A stretch of DNA of 64,000 bases from Ureibacillus composti (GCA_030348875.1 JAUCEP010000002.1:3303001-3367000), one strand, 5' to 3'. Positions 35,666-45,121 are shown, counted from the stretch's first letter. The notes: a model not told the origin generated them from the sequence alone. Numbers and translations: made by a program.

Positions 35666-36538
35666 TTAATGTTGACACTTTGGGCAATAAACGGATGTTC
35701 GCCCTGCAATTGTCATAGATTTCGTATTCGAACTACAATTAGGACAGATCTTTTTTCCATACATTTTTAAACGATGTTGCATTCCTCCAGCCTCGCCATT
35801 GATATTTCGATAATCCGAAATAGTTGACCCTCCCATTTCTATACTTTCTAATAAGATCGTACGAATGGTTTCAAAAAGCTGAACTTTTCTTTCTTTACTA
35901 ATACGACTAGTTTTTCTTCCTGGATGAATGCCCATTTTAAATAATGCTTCCGTTGCATAAATATTGCCGCATCCAGAAATAACATGACCATCCATAATCA
36001 CTTCTTTTATTGGCTTATTTTGAAATTTTGGTAGCTCACATTTTTTTAAGAAGTGTTCGCAAGCACTTTCATCAAACGGTTCAGGTGCCATTTGAAGTAA
36101 TGGTGGGTGATCTTCAATACTGGAAATGAATCGCATCTCACCAAATCGACGTATGTCCGAAAATACAAGCAATTCTCCTGAAGTTAAATAGAATATAGCA
36201 TGTATGTGCTTTCGAAATTTCCCCTCTGTTATTTCATTTAGATGTTGTACAACGAACCATGCACCCGTCATTCCTAAATGATTAACAAATAAATAGGATT
36301 GTCCACCTTTTTCAACCTCAAAATAGATATATTTAGCACGGCGAATTACTTTTTTGATTTTCATATCACACATTACTTGTTCAAAAGTTTGGGGTTCTAT
36401 ATTTTTTACTATGCATTGCTTTCCTTCAGAAAAGGATTGATAGATCGTATTTGATAATTCAACTCGATCAATTGTCTTCCCTTCAATCGTTGGAGCGAGC
36501 GCCCGAACGACTCCTTCAACCTCTGGTAATTCAGGCAC
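35666..36538 (-). CDS. mutM: Formamidopyrimidine-DNA glycosylase MutM (Fpg)
   Basis: Removes 8-oxoguanine and formamidopyrimidines and nicks the abasic site. It has 290 residues. The catalytic proline N-terminus is MPELPEVEGV (Pro2, Glu3). The central block GRKTSRIS and the helix-two-turn-helix (CGNIYATEALFKMGIHPGR) are present. A C-terminal zinc finger, CPNCSSNTKSMTIAGRTSVY followed by CPKC, is intact. It lies 12 bp after polA, so repair polymerase and glycosylase are co-transcribed. Confidence 0.96.
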   Translation of the reverse strand: MPELPEVEGVVRALAPTIEGKTIDRVELSNTIYQSFSEGKQCIVKNIEPQTFEQVMCDMKIKKVIRRAKYIYFEVEKGGQSYLFVNHLGMTGAWFVVQHLNEITEGKFRKHIHAIFYLTSGELLVFSDIRRFGEMRFISSIEDHPPLLQMAPEPFDESACEHFLKKCELPKFQNKPIKEVIMDGHVISGCGNIYATEALFKMGIHPGRKTSRISKERKVQLFETIRTILLESIEMGGSTISDYRNINGEAGGMQHRLKMYGKKICPNCSSNTKSMTIAGRTSVYCPKCQH

Positions 36539-36550
36539 ATGATCACTCCC

Positions 36551-39178
36551 TTACTTCGCTTCGTACCAAGTGTCACCATAAGAGAAATCTACCTTTAAAG
36601 GAACTGCTAACTCAATGGCATTCTCCATTACTTCTGGTACTATACGTTCTAAAATTTCAATCTCTTCTTTAGGTGCTTCTAAGATTAATTCATCATGTAC
36701 TTGTAGAAGTAGCTTCGATTTTAATCCTTCTTTTTTCAATCGTGCATCCATATCAATCATTGCTTTTTTAATAATATCAGCCGCACTACCTTGAATTGGT
36801 GTATTCATTGCAGTTCGTTCTGCAAAGCTACGTAAATTAAAATTCGAGCTTGAAATATCAGGCAAATAACGACGTCGATTAAGGATAGTTGTAACAAATC
36901 CTTTTAGTTTTGCTTCTTGGACAATTGTGTCCATATATTCTTTTACGCCTGGGAAGCTTTGTAGGTATTTATCAATAAATTGACCCGCTTCTTTTCGTGT
37001 AATATTTAAGTTTTGAGATAGCCCATAATCACTAATTCCATATACAATCCCGAAGTTTACAGCTTTTGCTGCGCGACGCATATCAGACGTTACTTCATCT
37101 GCTGAAACGTGAAATACATCCATGGCTGTACGAGTATGAATATCCATTCCTTGTTTAAATGCATCAACTAAATTTTCATCATTTGACATATGAGCTAATA
37201 CTCTTAGTTCAATTTGTGAATAGTCGGCAGAGAATAACACCCACCCCTCATGAGATGGTACAAATGCTTGACGTATTTTTCGTCCTTCTTCCAATCTGAT
37301 TGGAATGTTTTGTAAGTTCGGATTTGTTGAGCTGAGTCGTCCTGTTGAAGTAAGAGCTTGTTGGAATGTTGTATGCACTTTACTATCCTCAGGATGAACT
37401 TCCTTTGTTAACCCTTCGATATACGTTGAGTTTAATTTTGCTAATTGTCGGTATAACAAAATATGTTTTACAATATCATGCTCTGATTCTAACTTTTCAA
37501 GTACATCTGCAGCTGTGGAATAACCAGTCTTCGTTTTTTTAATAACTGGTAATTCAAGCTTTTCAAATAAAATAACCCCTAGTTGTTTAGGCGAATTAAT
37601 ATTGAATTTTTCCCCTGCTAAATCATAAATTTCCTTTTCGATTACGACTAGCTTTTCTGTAAGTTCTTGTCCCATTTTTTCTAGGGTACTAATATTTACA
37701 AGTATACCTTCGCTTTCCATTTTTCCTAATATAGAAGCTAACGGCAATTCTAATTCTTTATATAAATTATATTGTTCATTTTCACTGAGTTTATCTTCTA
37801 ATGTCGGTTTAAGTGTCCAGACAGCAAGAGCTTTTCTTGCAACATGTTCTGCAAGGACCTCTATCGATGGAACTGCTCGTTTTGCCCCTTTGCCATAAAT
37901 AACTTCATTAGATTGAACATCACGATAACCAAATTCATTTGCAAGGATCGCTACATCCTCTCCAGAAATTGCAGGATTTACAATGTAAGAAGAAAGCAAT
38001 AGGTCAAATGCAACACCCTCTATAAAAATACCATAACGTTGTATAGCTGCCTGTGCTACTTTACTGTCAGATAAATATTTCTCTTTTGTTGCATCTTCTA
38101 GCCACAGTCGTAATGGTTCACTTTTTGCCGCAACATCAAAAGGAACAAACAAATTGTTTTCGCCATCGGATAAACCAATACCCAAAACTTTACATGTATG
38201 ATAATGATCATTTTCAAGCTCAACATGAACAGCCATTTGGTCCTTTAATAAGTCTGTTGAAACTTCATCAACAATTGAAAAAGAGATCTCTTTTGTTTCA
38301 TGTACTTGACTTTGGAATTCGCTTTTCTCAATTAATGATTTAAATGAAAGTTCCTGCCATACATTGAGTACTTCTTCTTCATTTGGTCCGGGGTAGGCTA
38401 AATCATTTAATGTAATAGTAATTGGTGCATCCGTATTAATTGTAGCAAGCTGTTTGCTTAATTTCGCTTGCTCTTCGTTCGCTACCAATTTCTCTTTCAT
38501 TTTAGAAGCTTTCATGCCTTCAATTTGATCATATAAATTCTCAACAGTTCCATACTCTTTTAAAAGTTTTATGGCTGTTTTTTCTCCAACCCCAGGAACT
38601 CCCGGGATATTATCAGATGTATCCCCCATTAAACCTTTCATATCGATAATTTGATTTGGTGTTAATCCATATTTTTCTTCGATATGGCTCGGAGTATAGT
38701 GTTCAATGTCTGTCATCCCTTTACGTGTGATGTAAACGTTAACGCGATCAGATGCCAGTTGCGTTAAATCCTTATCTCCCGAAACAATGACGACATCAAA
38801 ATCCTCTTTCTCCGCACTTTTTGCTAAAGTACCAATAATATCATCAGCTTCATACATTTCGAGTTCGTAGCGTTTAATTTGATAGGCATCAATTAATTTG
38901 CGTAGGTAAGGAAACTGCTCTGAAAGTTCCGGTGGTGTCTTTTGTCTGCCACCCTTATATTCTTGAAAAGATTCATGACGGAATGTTGTTTTTCCTGCGT
39001 CAAAAGCTACAAGCATTTTCGTTGGTTTTTCTTCTTCTAAAATCTTTTGTAACATTGTGGTAAAACCATATACAGCATTTGTATGGATTCCACCTTCGTT
39101 CGTAAGTAGAGGTAATGCAAAAAATGCACGGTATGCTAAGCTATTTCCATCTAATAGCAATAACTTTTCTTTTGTCAT
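36551..39178 (-). CDS. polA: DNA polymerase I
   Basis: Repair and Okazaki-fragment polymerase. It has 875 residues (B. subtilis 880). The 5'-3' exonuclease domain spans about 1-290 (LLLDGNSLAYRAFFALP, YEADDIIGTLA, VIVSGDKDLTQLA, GLMGDTSDNIPGVPGVGEKT). The middle 3'-5' exonuclease domain lacks the usual metal-binding acids, as in other bacilli (for example VHVELENDHY in place of DTE). Polymerase motifs A (FSADYSQIELRVLAH), B (RRAAKAVNFGIVYG) and C (LLQVHDELILEAP) are intact. It heads polA-mutM-coaE. Confidence 0.97.
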   Translation of the reverse strand: MTKEKLLLLDGNSLAYRAFFALPLLTNEGGIHTNAVYGFTTMLQKILEEEKPTKMLVAFDAGKTTFRHESFQEYKGGRQKTPPELSEQFPYLRKLIDAYQIKRYELEMYEADDIIGTLAKSAEKEDFDVVIVSGDKDLTQLASDRVNVYITRKGMTDIEHYTPSHIEEKYGLTPNQIIDMKGLMGDTSDNIPGVPGVGEKTAIKLLKEYGTVENLYDQIEGMKASKMKEKLVANEEQAKLSKQLATINTDAPITITLNDLAYPGPNEEEVLNVWQELSFKSLIEKSEFQSQVHETKEISFSIVDEVSTDLLKDQMAVHVELENDHYHTCKVLGIGLSDGENNLFVPFDVAAKSEPLRLWLEDATKEKYLSDSKVAQAAIQRYGIFIEGVAFDLLLSSYIVNPAISGEDVAILANEFGYRDVQSNEVIYGKGAKRAVPSIEVLAEHVARKALAVWTLKPTLEDKLSENEQYNLYKELELPLASILGKMESEGILVNISTLEKMGQELTEKLVVIEKEIYDLAGEKFNINSPKQLGVILFEKLELPVIKKTKTGYSTAADVLEKLESEHDIVKHILLYRQLAKLNSTYIEGLTKEVHPEDSKVHTTFQQALTSTGRLSSTNPNLQNIPIRLEEGRKIRQAFVPSHEGWVLFSADYSQIELRVLAHMSNDENLVDAFKQGMDIHTRTAMDVFHVSADEVTSDMRRAAKAVNFGIVYGISDYGLSQNLNITRKEAGQFIDKYLQSFPGVKEYMDTIVQEAKLKGFVTTILNRRRYLPDISSSNFNLRSFAERTAMNTPIQGSAADIIKKAMIDMDARLKKEGLKSKLLLQVHDELILEAPKEEIEILERIVPEVMENAIELAVPLKVDFSYGDTWYEAK

Positions 39179-39308
39179 TCAAATAACTCCTCGTAATTGG
39201 TATGTAAGTAATTACCCTTTTGCTTTAACTTTAGCTTGAAAGGAACTTTAATTCCATTATAAAACACGTATTCATCGTAAAACGACAAATACGTGTTATT
39301 ATTTTCAT

Positions 39309-39740
39309 TTATTTGGATTTGATTGTATTTTTAGATAGGTTTTTATAAAAAATTTCTTCATAAATAACTGTGAGTAGGAATGCATTAATGAATGCAAAAA
39401 CTAAATATAGAGGCATTCCACCAAGATTATACGACATCAGCGATCTGAAAAATACTTCAATCGCACCTACTTGCGCAAAGTAAAAAATCATTCCAATTCC
39501 AACTTGCCACATTGGTCGTTTGTCTTTTCTTGCTTCAAACTTAAGCACTTTTTTAAAGTTGCTTCTTACATTTTCAGAAATTAGTAAAGTTAAAGGGAAT
39601 AATATAATAAACATAACTGGAATATTGAAGATTTCCACTTTCATCCAAGAGTATGGTGTTTGACTATATAAAGCGGTCATCGAACAAGACATTACAAACG
39701 CTAATAGTATATTTTGGATACATTTATTCAAATTTTGCAT
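39309..39740 (-). CDS. Hypothetical membrane protein
   Basis: No family recognised with confidence. 143 residues with four hydrophobic segments: about 9-27, 38-56, 79-100 and 108-130. The layout (two spans, a basic cytoplasmic loop RSNFKKVLKFEARKDKRPMW, two spans) resembles DUF2798-type proteins, but the match is too weak to name. I chose ATG 39740 over TTG 39746 because of the distance to GAGAGGG. It has its own sigma-A-like TATAAT upstream. It lies between hflC and polA without close linkage. Confidence 0.65.
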   Translation of the reverse strand: MQNLNKCIQNILLAFVMSCSMTALYSQTPYSWMKVEIFNIPVMFIILFPLTLLISENVRSNFKKVLKFEARKDKRPMWQVGIGMIFYFAQVGAIEVFFRSLMSYNLGGMPLYLVFAFINAFLLTVIYEEIFYKNLSKNTIKSK

Positions 39741-39870
39741 TAACAACCATCCCTCTCTTTTTAGATTAATAGAATAAACAATGCCTATTTATTATAACAA
39801 GAATTATATTAATATAAAGTAGTAAATATTGTTATTGACAGAGTAATAGAGGTTTTTCGAAAATAAAAAT

Positions 39871-39902
39871 AAAACAAGGGACTAATTAAAAGTCCCTTGT
39901 TT
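39871..39902 (-). terminator. Terminator after hflKC
   Basis: ACAAGGGACT pairs with AGTCCCTTGT; TTTTATTTTTATTTT follows on the minus strand. Confidence 0.87.
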
Positions 39903-39944
39903 AACGTAGAATCGATTATTAATTTACTTTACTGTAGCTTATAT

Positions 39945-40970
39945 TTAGTCCAAAGAACCAGATAATATTTGTGCGTATGGTGAATCAGAAGGTAAAATAA
40001 TGACAGTATCATCACCGATCGTTTTCTTATAAGATTCAAGTGTTCTATATAACTCATAAAATTCAGGGTCTTTCGAAAATGCTCTGTTATAAACTTTAGC
40101 TGCTTCTGACTCTCCAGCAGCAATAATTAAAGATGCTTCTTTATCAGCAGTAGCAAGCAACTCTTTTACTTGTCGATCAGTTTGTGCTTCTATTCTACGC
40201 TTTTCTGCATCCCCTTCAGATAAATACTTTTGAGCAATCGATTCACGCTCTGAAATCATACGAGTATAGACAGATTGCTCATTTTCTTCCGGTAAATCAG
40301 TTCGACGAATACGCACGTCTACTACTTCAATTCCATAGTTATCCTTTGTTAATAACTCATTTACTTTTTGCGTTACTTGGTCATTAATACTTCCACGTGA
40401 GGAATTTTCATCATTAATGATATCATCATAATTTAATTGACCAAGCTCAGTACGAATAACGGAGTAAATAAATTCCTCCATTCGGGATTCCGCATTTACT
40501 AATGATCGAGCGTTTGAAATTAAAGCTTTAGGATCAGTTACGCGCCAAACTGCATAGTTATCAATGATAATACGTTTTTTGTCTAATGTATTAATTTCTT
40601 CTTCAGTCATGTCATAAGTCATTAAATTTTTAGGTAAAGTTGTTACACTTTGAATAAAAGGAATTTTGAAATGTAGTCCTGGTTCTTTTTCGTATCTTAC
40701 GACTTCACCAAATTGACGTACGACTTTATATTCGTTTTCTTTCACAACATAAATATTTGCAATAATAATAATCAGCACTGCAAAAATTACTGTTAAAAGA
40801 ATTGCTGATTTTCCCCATTGGCGAAGATTAACTGGTTTTTTCCCTTTCTCAATCTTGGCATCTTGAATGTTAGATATCTTATTCTTTCTTTGTTTCTTCT
40901 CTCCAAAAAGCCCACGAACAAATTTCTCTAAATCACCATCAAATTGGTTATGATTATTGTTGTTACTCAT
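39945..40970 (-). CDS. hflC: SPFH/band-7 protein HflC
   Basis: HflC subunit of the HflKC SPFH complex, which encloses and modulates the FtsH protease in other bacteria. It has 341 residues. It has an acidic, Asn-rich N-terminal extension (SNNNNHNQFDGDLEKFVRG), one membrane span at about 51-75, and the band-7 domain (EYKVVRQFGEVVRYEKEPGLH, then RIIIDNYAVWRV). A coiled segment follows (SEGDAEKRRIEAQTDRQVKEL). The HflC end region KDPEFYELYRTLESYKK is clear. ATG overlaps the hflK stop by four bases (ATGA). Second gene of hflKC, apparently under SigW. Confidence 0.9.
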   Translation of the reverse strand: MSNNNNHNQFDGDLEKFVRGLFGEKKQRKNKISNIQDAKIEKGKKPVNLRQWGKSAILLTVIFAVLIIIIANIYVVKENEYKVVRQFGEVVRYEKEPGLHFKIPFIQSVTTLPKNLMTYDMTEEEINTLDKKRIIIDNYAVWRVTDPKALISNARSLVNAESRMEEFIYSVIRTELGQLNYDDIINDENSSRGSINDQVTQKVNELLTKDNYGIEVVDVRIRRTDLPEENEQSVYTRMISERESIAQKYLSEGDAEKRRIEAQTDRQVKELLATADKEASLIIAAGESEAAKVYNRAFSKDPEFYELYRTLESYKKTIGDDTVIILPSDSPYAQILSGSLD

Positions 40971-41941
40971 TGCTTAGCACTCCCTTCAGTAGAATTCTCT
41001 TCAGTTGTCTTTGGTGTTGAATTTACTGTTGGCTGTAGCGGTAAATACTTTAATGTTTCACCATCATCGTTCATGATATAGATTTGTGCATTTGGCAATA
41101 CATTCTCAAGTGTTTCTAAAATTAATCGTTGACGTGTAATTTCTTTGTTACCACGATACTGTTCGTATAATTTATTGAATACTTCGACCTCCCCTTGAGC
41201 CTTTTGGATACGAGCCACTTTTTCCCCTTCTGCCCTTGAAATAATCGCATCCTTTTCCCCTTGAGCTTCACTCAATTGTTGGTTTTCATATTTTCTTGCT
41301 TCATTTGTCTTTGTATTTTTAGTTTCTCTCGCATCCGTCACTGCAGTGAAAGCAGCTCGAACTTCTTCGTTTGGTAATTCAACATCTTGGAGTTTTACTC
41401 CTAGAATACTGACCCCAATATCATACTTATCAACTAAAGTGACAAGTAGATCTCTTGTACTTGCTTCAATTTCTGCTTTCCCATCTGTCAAGGCTTCGTC
41501 AATAGTAGAACTACCAATAATCGAACGAATAGCACTCGATGTGGCATTATGTAATATTTCCTTTGGATTTTGTGCGTTAAATAAATATTTTTCAGGCTCT
41601 GTAATCTTCCATTGTACAACTAAATCAGTTAGAACAATATTTTCATCTCCAGTAATCATTTTTGTTTCATCATCATATGCAATCAGTTCTCCGTCTTCAG
41701 TTTGTTCATATCCAAACTGTAAACTAAACGTTTCTTTCGATAATACTTCCACCTTTTGAACAGGCCAAGGCAATTTGAAGTGCAATCCTGCATCAGTAAT
41801 CGTCTCATCTGCTCGGCCAAAAGTGATCACAACCGCTTGTTCTGATTCATCTACTGTGTACCAAGTTGAAAATACCGATATAAGTAAAATAATAGCTAGG
41901 ATCCCTAATCCCGTAATAGTTAAAGTTCGTTTAACACTCAT
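40967..41941 (-). CDS. hflK: SPFH/band-7 protein HflK
   Basis: HflK partner of HflC. It has 324 residues: one N-terminal membrane span (about 7-27), then the band-7 domain beginning TVDESEQAVVITFGRADETI. The heptad-like helix ENQQLSEAQGEKDAIISRAE and the C-terminal YEQYRGNKEITRQRLILETL block are typical of HflK. The Gly-rich N-terminus of enteric HflK is absent. First gene of the operon, 53 bp behind a consensus SigW-type -10. The hflKC pair sits between phoPR and polA, a place where B. subtilis has none. Confidence 0.9.
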   Translation of the reverse strand: MSVKRTLTITGLGILAIILLISVFSTWYTVDESEQAVVITFGRADETITDAGLHFKLPWPVQKVEVLSKETFSLQFGYEQTEDGELIAYDDETKMITGDENIVLTDLVVQWKITEPEKYLFNAQNPKEILHNATSSAIRSIIGSSTIDEALTDGKAEIEASTRDLLVTLVDKYDIGVSILGVKLQDVELPNEEVRAAFTAVTDARETKNTKTNEARKYENQQLSEAQGEKDAIISRAEGEKVARIQKAQGEVEVFNKLYEQYRGNKEITRQRLILETLENVLPNAQIYIMNDDGETLKYLPLQPTVNSTPKTTEENSTEGSAKQ

Positions 41942-41993
41942 AATGTTCCCCCTATCAAACTTTTTGTAAAACTTGTGTAATCTTATGCTTATT

Positions 41994-42019
41994 TACGTAA
42001 TAAAAGAGAAAAAGTTTCA
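41994..42019 (-). promoter_or_regulatory. SigW-type promoter of hflKC
   Basis: Minus-strand TGAAAC (42014-42019), exactly 16 bp, CGTA (41994-41997): a full match to the B. subtilis SigW consensus TGAAAC-N16-CGTA. Confidence 0.8.
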
Positions 42020-42114
42020 AAAATCCATCTTTTGTAATCATTAGAACAGAAGCTTTATAAAACTAGTGACCCATTTCCTGTAAGAATAGTAAGACACCTA
42101 AGTAAAGCCGAGTC

Positions 42115-42149
42115 AAAAAAAAATAGCGAACGAAATATCGTTCGCTATC
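42115..42149 (-). terminator. Terminator after phoPR
   Basis: ATAGCGAACGA (42123-42133) pairs with TCGTTCGCTAT (42138-42148) and nine T follow on the minus strand. Confidence 0.9.
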
Positions 42150-42269
42150 TTAGACTTACTGTCTATGCACTATGCTAATTACTAAATCTGAAACAGGGGG
42201 GTTTCTATTAATAACTATATTCGGAAAATGTGAAGTTAGTATCACAGTTATGTTAATGTATTGTTAAGT

Positions 42270-43718
42270 TTACAACTTGTGAATCGGGATAAATACTTTC
42301 ATACAGCTACCCTTTCCAACTGTGCTTTCTACATAAATTTTCCCATGATGTGCTTCTACTAAATGCTTCACAATAGCCAGACCCAGGCCTGTCCCTCCGT
42401 TGTTACGACTTCGAGCCTTATCAACACGATAGAATCGTTCAAAAATACGAGCGATCTCAGTTTTTTCTATTCCAATTCCCTGATCTTCTACTTCAACAAT
42501 TCCATATTCATCGGTATATTTAATTCGTAACGTAATCGTCGTATCCTCTGGTGAATACGTAATAGCATTCGTGATTAGGTTGGTGAAAATTTGCATTAAC
42601 CGATTAGCATCACCATTAACCATTACATCTCTCTTGATATCTACAGCAAATTGCATATTCTTTTCATCCATCCTTGGACTTGTCAGTTCTACTGCACGAA
42701 TCAGTACTTCCTGTAAGCTTGTTGGACTAAATGAAATTGTATATCCCTGTCTTTCGATTTTTGATAACTCCAGTAAGTCTTGAATTAGCATTTGTAGACG
42801 ATTACTTTCTTGATAAATAATATCTAAAAATGAAAGTAACATCTTTTCATCCTTAAAGGCACCATCTAACAATGTCTCAGAAAATCCTTTAATAGATGTA
42901 ATAGGCGTACGCAACTCATGTGATACGTTTGCAACGAAGTCCTTCCTTACTTGCTCTAGACGAACAAGTTCTGAGATATCATGCATGACAATTACGACAC
43001 CAAGCCATCTACCATGCTCTCCTACTACTGGTGCACCATAGATTTGCTTATAAAAGATTTCTTGATCAACGACAACCTCTATTTGTTTTCTATAGGGAAG
43101 TTCAGTTAAAAATACATGATCAATAAACTTTTCAATTTCTTCCGGTAGCCCTAAAGTTAAAAAACTTTTCCCTCGAACTTCATCAAACGTTAACTCAAAT
43201 TCATCTAAAAATTTACCATTTACTATGGACACATTTCCTTCACGGTCAATCATAATGAGTGCACTACCCATATTTTCAATTAATGTTTTTAAACGTTCTT
43301 CTTCGATTTCACGCATTTTTACCATTTCTTGTAAATTTCGCGCTAAAATATTAATAGAATTTCTTAACTCAACAATTGAAATTGGCCCATTGGCATATGC
43401 TCTAGCTCGATAATTTCCTTTTGTAAGTTCACGAGCAGTTTGGGTAACATTATCAATAGGATCAAGTAAATTTCGAAATAGCTTATAGGCAACGAAACTA
43501 ATTAAAAGGAAACTAACAATCAATAAAAAAGATAATGCAATAATAAATTGTGTATTGTAATAGTCAATTTCATTTTTACTTAAATGAAACCCACCAAGTT
43601 CTAAGTACTTTTCCAAATAGAATGGAAAAAGCTGACCTAAGACCATGCCAAGGACAGCTAAAATTGAACCTGTTAACAATATGAAGAATAGAAAAAATCG
43701 ATTACTGAAGGTTTTCAT
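42270..43718 (-). CDS. phoR: Phosphate sensor kinase PhoR/PnpS-like
   Basis: Sensor kinase for phosphate limitation. It has 482 residues versus 579 for B. subtilis PhoR. Layout: span 1 (about 8-30), a very short outside loop (about 31-58), span 2 (about 59-80), HAMP (about 82-135), PAS (about 145-245; ENMGSALIMIDREGNVSIVN), HisKA with the phospho-His in FVANVSHELRTPITSI (about 263), and HATPase with NLITNAITYSP, VEDQGIGIEK and NNGGTGLGLAIVKHL. The periplasmic-type sensor domain of B. subtilis PhoR is missing, so the signal is probably read at the membrane or the PAS domain. The ATG overlaps the phoP stop. Confidence 0.9.
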   Translation of the reverse strand: MKTFSNRFFLFFILLTGSILAVLGMVLGQLFPFYLEKYLELGGFHLSKNEIDYYNTQFIIALSFLLIVSFLLISFVAYKLFRNLLDPIDNVTQTARELTKGNYRARAYANGPISIVELRNSINILARNLQEMVKMREIEEERLKTLIENMGSALIMIDREGNVSIVNGKFLDEFELTFDEVRGKSFLTLGLPEEIEKFIDHVFLTELPYRKQIEVVVDQEIFYKQIYGAPVVGEHGRWLGVVIVMHDISELVRLEQVRKDFVANVSHELRTPITSIKGFSETLLDGAFKDEKMLLSFLDIIYQESNRLQMLIQDLLELSKIERQGYTISFSPTSLQEVLIRAVELTSPRMDEKNMQFAVDIKRDVMVNGDANRLMQIFTNLITNAITYSPEDTTITLRIKYTDEYGIVEVEDQGIGIEKTEIARIFERFYRVDKARSRNNGGTGLGLAIVKHLVEAHHGKIYVESTVGKGSCMKVFIPIHKL

Positions 43719-44428
43719 ATGTTTTTCGGCTCCTCAAATTTATAGCCTATTCCACGAATTGTTTTAATAAACTTCGGTTTACGAGTATTCTCTTCTATTT
43801 TGTCACGTAAATGGCTTATGTGTACATCTACTATTCGAGTATCACCTGCAAAATCATAATTCCACACTGCACTTAATAATTGGTCTCGAGTCAAAACACG
43901 ATTTTTATTTTCTAGTAAATACACAAGCAGTTCAAACTCTTTAGGAGTAAACTCAAGTGGTATATTGTCTAAGAAAGCTTCAAATCGTTCTGGGAATACC
44001 TGTAGATTATCGTAAAGATAAAAATTCTTTTCTGCTTCTTCCTCTTCCGATATTGTAACTGGAGTAAAACGTCTTAATACTGCCTTTACTCGAGCAATAA
44101 CTTCCCGAGGACTAAAGGGTTTTGTCATATAGTCATCTGCTCCAAGTTCTAAACCTAATACTTTATCGAATTCGTCATCACGAGCAGTCAGCATGATTAT
44201 TGGAATGTTTTTCTTTAGGCTTCGTAATTCTTTACATACTTCCATTCCATCCATTGTTGGTAACATTAAGTCTAGTATGATTAAGTCTGGTGTATTTTCG
44301 ATTGCCATTTCAAACCCAACTTTTCCGTCATGAGCTAGCAATACTTCAAAGCCTGCTCGTTCAAGGTTATACTTTAACAACGTTGCGATTGAAAATTCGT
44401 CTTCTACGACTAGTATTGTTTTTTCCAT
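43715..44428 (-). CDS. phoP: Phosphate response regulator PhoP
   Basis: OmpR-class response regulator partnered with PhoR. Receiver domain (1-120) has the acidic pair VVEDE, phospho-acceptor Asp in LIILDLMLPTMDG (about 53), and the Lys of TKPFSPREV. A winged-helix DNA-binding domain spans about 140-235 (LEFTPKEFELLVYLLENKNR, RIVDVHISHLRDKIE, IRGIGYKFE). Start is ATG 44428 (MEKTILVVED), after GGAGG; a longer frame to 44464 is unlikely. 237 residues. It overlaps phoR by four bases and follows a hotdog-fold gene by 60 bp. Confidence 0.93.
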   Translation of the reverse strand: MEKTILVVEDEFSIATLLKYNLERAGFEVLLAHDGKVGFEMAIENTPDLIILDLMLPTMDGMEVCKELRSLKKNIPIIMLTARDDEFDKVLGLELGADDYMTKPFSPREVIARVKAVLRRFTPVTISEEEEAEKNFYLYDNLQVFPERFEAFLDNIPLEFTPKEFELLVYLLENKNRVLTRDQLLSAVWNYDFAGDTRIVDVHISHLRDKIEENTRKPKFIKTIRGIGYKFEEPKNI

Positions 44429-44450
44429 AAAAGAATCCTCCAAATATTGA

Positions 44451-44470
44451 TTTGAAACCCCCATTTCAAA
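44451..44470. repeat. Inverted repeat before phoP
   Basis: TTTGAAA and TTTCAAA flank six bases (CCCCCA) in the 60-bp gap between the hotdog-fold gene and phoP. The stem is weak and lacks a T run. Confidence 0.4.
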
Positions 44471-44488
44471 CCTAGTAAAGAAAAAATA

Positions 44489-44926
44489 TTACACTGGAGG
44501 CATTACTTTAAAGACGCCCTCAATTACTTGCTGTTTTTCTTCGTTAAGTGCTGTTACAAAAACATCCACAATATTTTCAATTGTATTTATTTGCTGAACT
44601 TCAAGTAATACTTCAATTGTTTCATAATGATACACAGGCAATAAATAAGATATATTTTGCTCTAGTATATATGAACCGGGACCCGGTAAATGTTTAGAAA
44701 TAGCAGAAGTAATTATGCCATTAAGCATAATTACTGGTACAATTGGTTTCTTGAATGAAGTTTCTGCTGCGTAATCATGTTGAATAAATAGTGGATTACT
44801 ATCATTTGTGAGTCCTAAATATAATAGCAAATCTTTATCTTCAATCTTTTCAGTTAAGTTTAACCTTTCACCAACAGAAAGCTCATCTATCTTTTTCCCA
44901 ATTTTAGTACCCTTTCGTAACAACAA
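44489..44926 (-). CDS. MaoC-like hotdog-fold protein, probably not a hydratase
   Basis: A 145-residue hotdog-fold protein of the MaoC dehydratase type. The hydratase-2 motif GDxNPLH is present only as NDSNPLF: the aspartate stays but the Gly and the catalytic His are changed, and the usual downstream HG is replaced by PVIML. It may therefore bind an acyl group or serve as a structural or sensing protein. Start is TTG 44926, eight bases after AAGGGG; no ATG fits. It has a promoter (TTGTTA-17-TACTAT) and is 60 bp before phoP, so phoPR may be partly co-transcribed with it. Confidence 0.75.
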   Translation of the reverse strand: MLLRKGTKIGKKIDELSVGERLNLTEKIEDKDLLLYLGLTNDSNPLFIQHDYAAETSFKKPIVPVIMLNGIITSAISKHLPGPGSYILEQNISYLLPVYHYETIEVLLEVQQINTIENIVDVFVTALNEEKQQVIEGVFKVMPPV

Positions 44927-44958
44927 TTGAGCAACCCCTTTATTGTTAGATTAACTTT

Positions 44959-44987
44959 ATAGTAACAATTTTTTCTGAAAATAACAA
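44959..44987 (-). promoter_or_regulatory. SigA-like promoter of the hotdog-fold gene
   Basis: Minus-strand TTGTTA (44982-44987), 17-bp spacer, TACTAT (44959-44964). Confidence 0.5.
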
Positions 44988-45121
44988 TAAAGAAAAGGGG
45001 GACCCATTCTTCTGAGTAGCGTAGGTTCAAGCACCCAATTAGCGTATCATCAACAAGATCAATTCGAAGAAGTATTGTTACACCCAAAAGCATTTATATG
45101 GAAACTCTTCGAGTAAGTGCC

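Noticed and set aside
44887-45093. 68-codon minus-strand frame across the start of the hotdog-fold gene
   Set aside because: It overlaps the promoter and start of a well-supported gene in another frame and has no ribosome site or family features.
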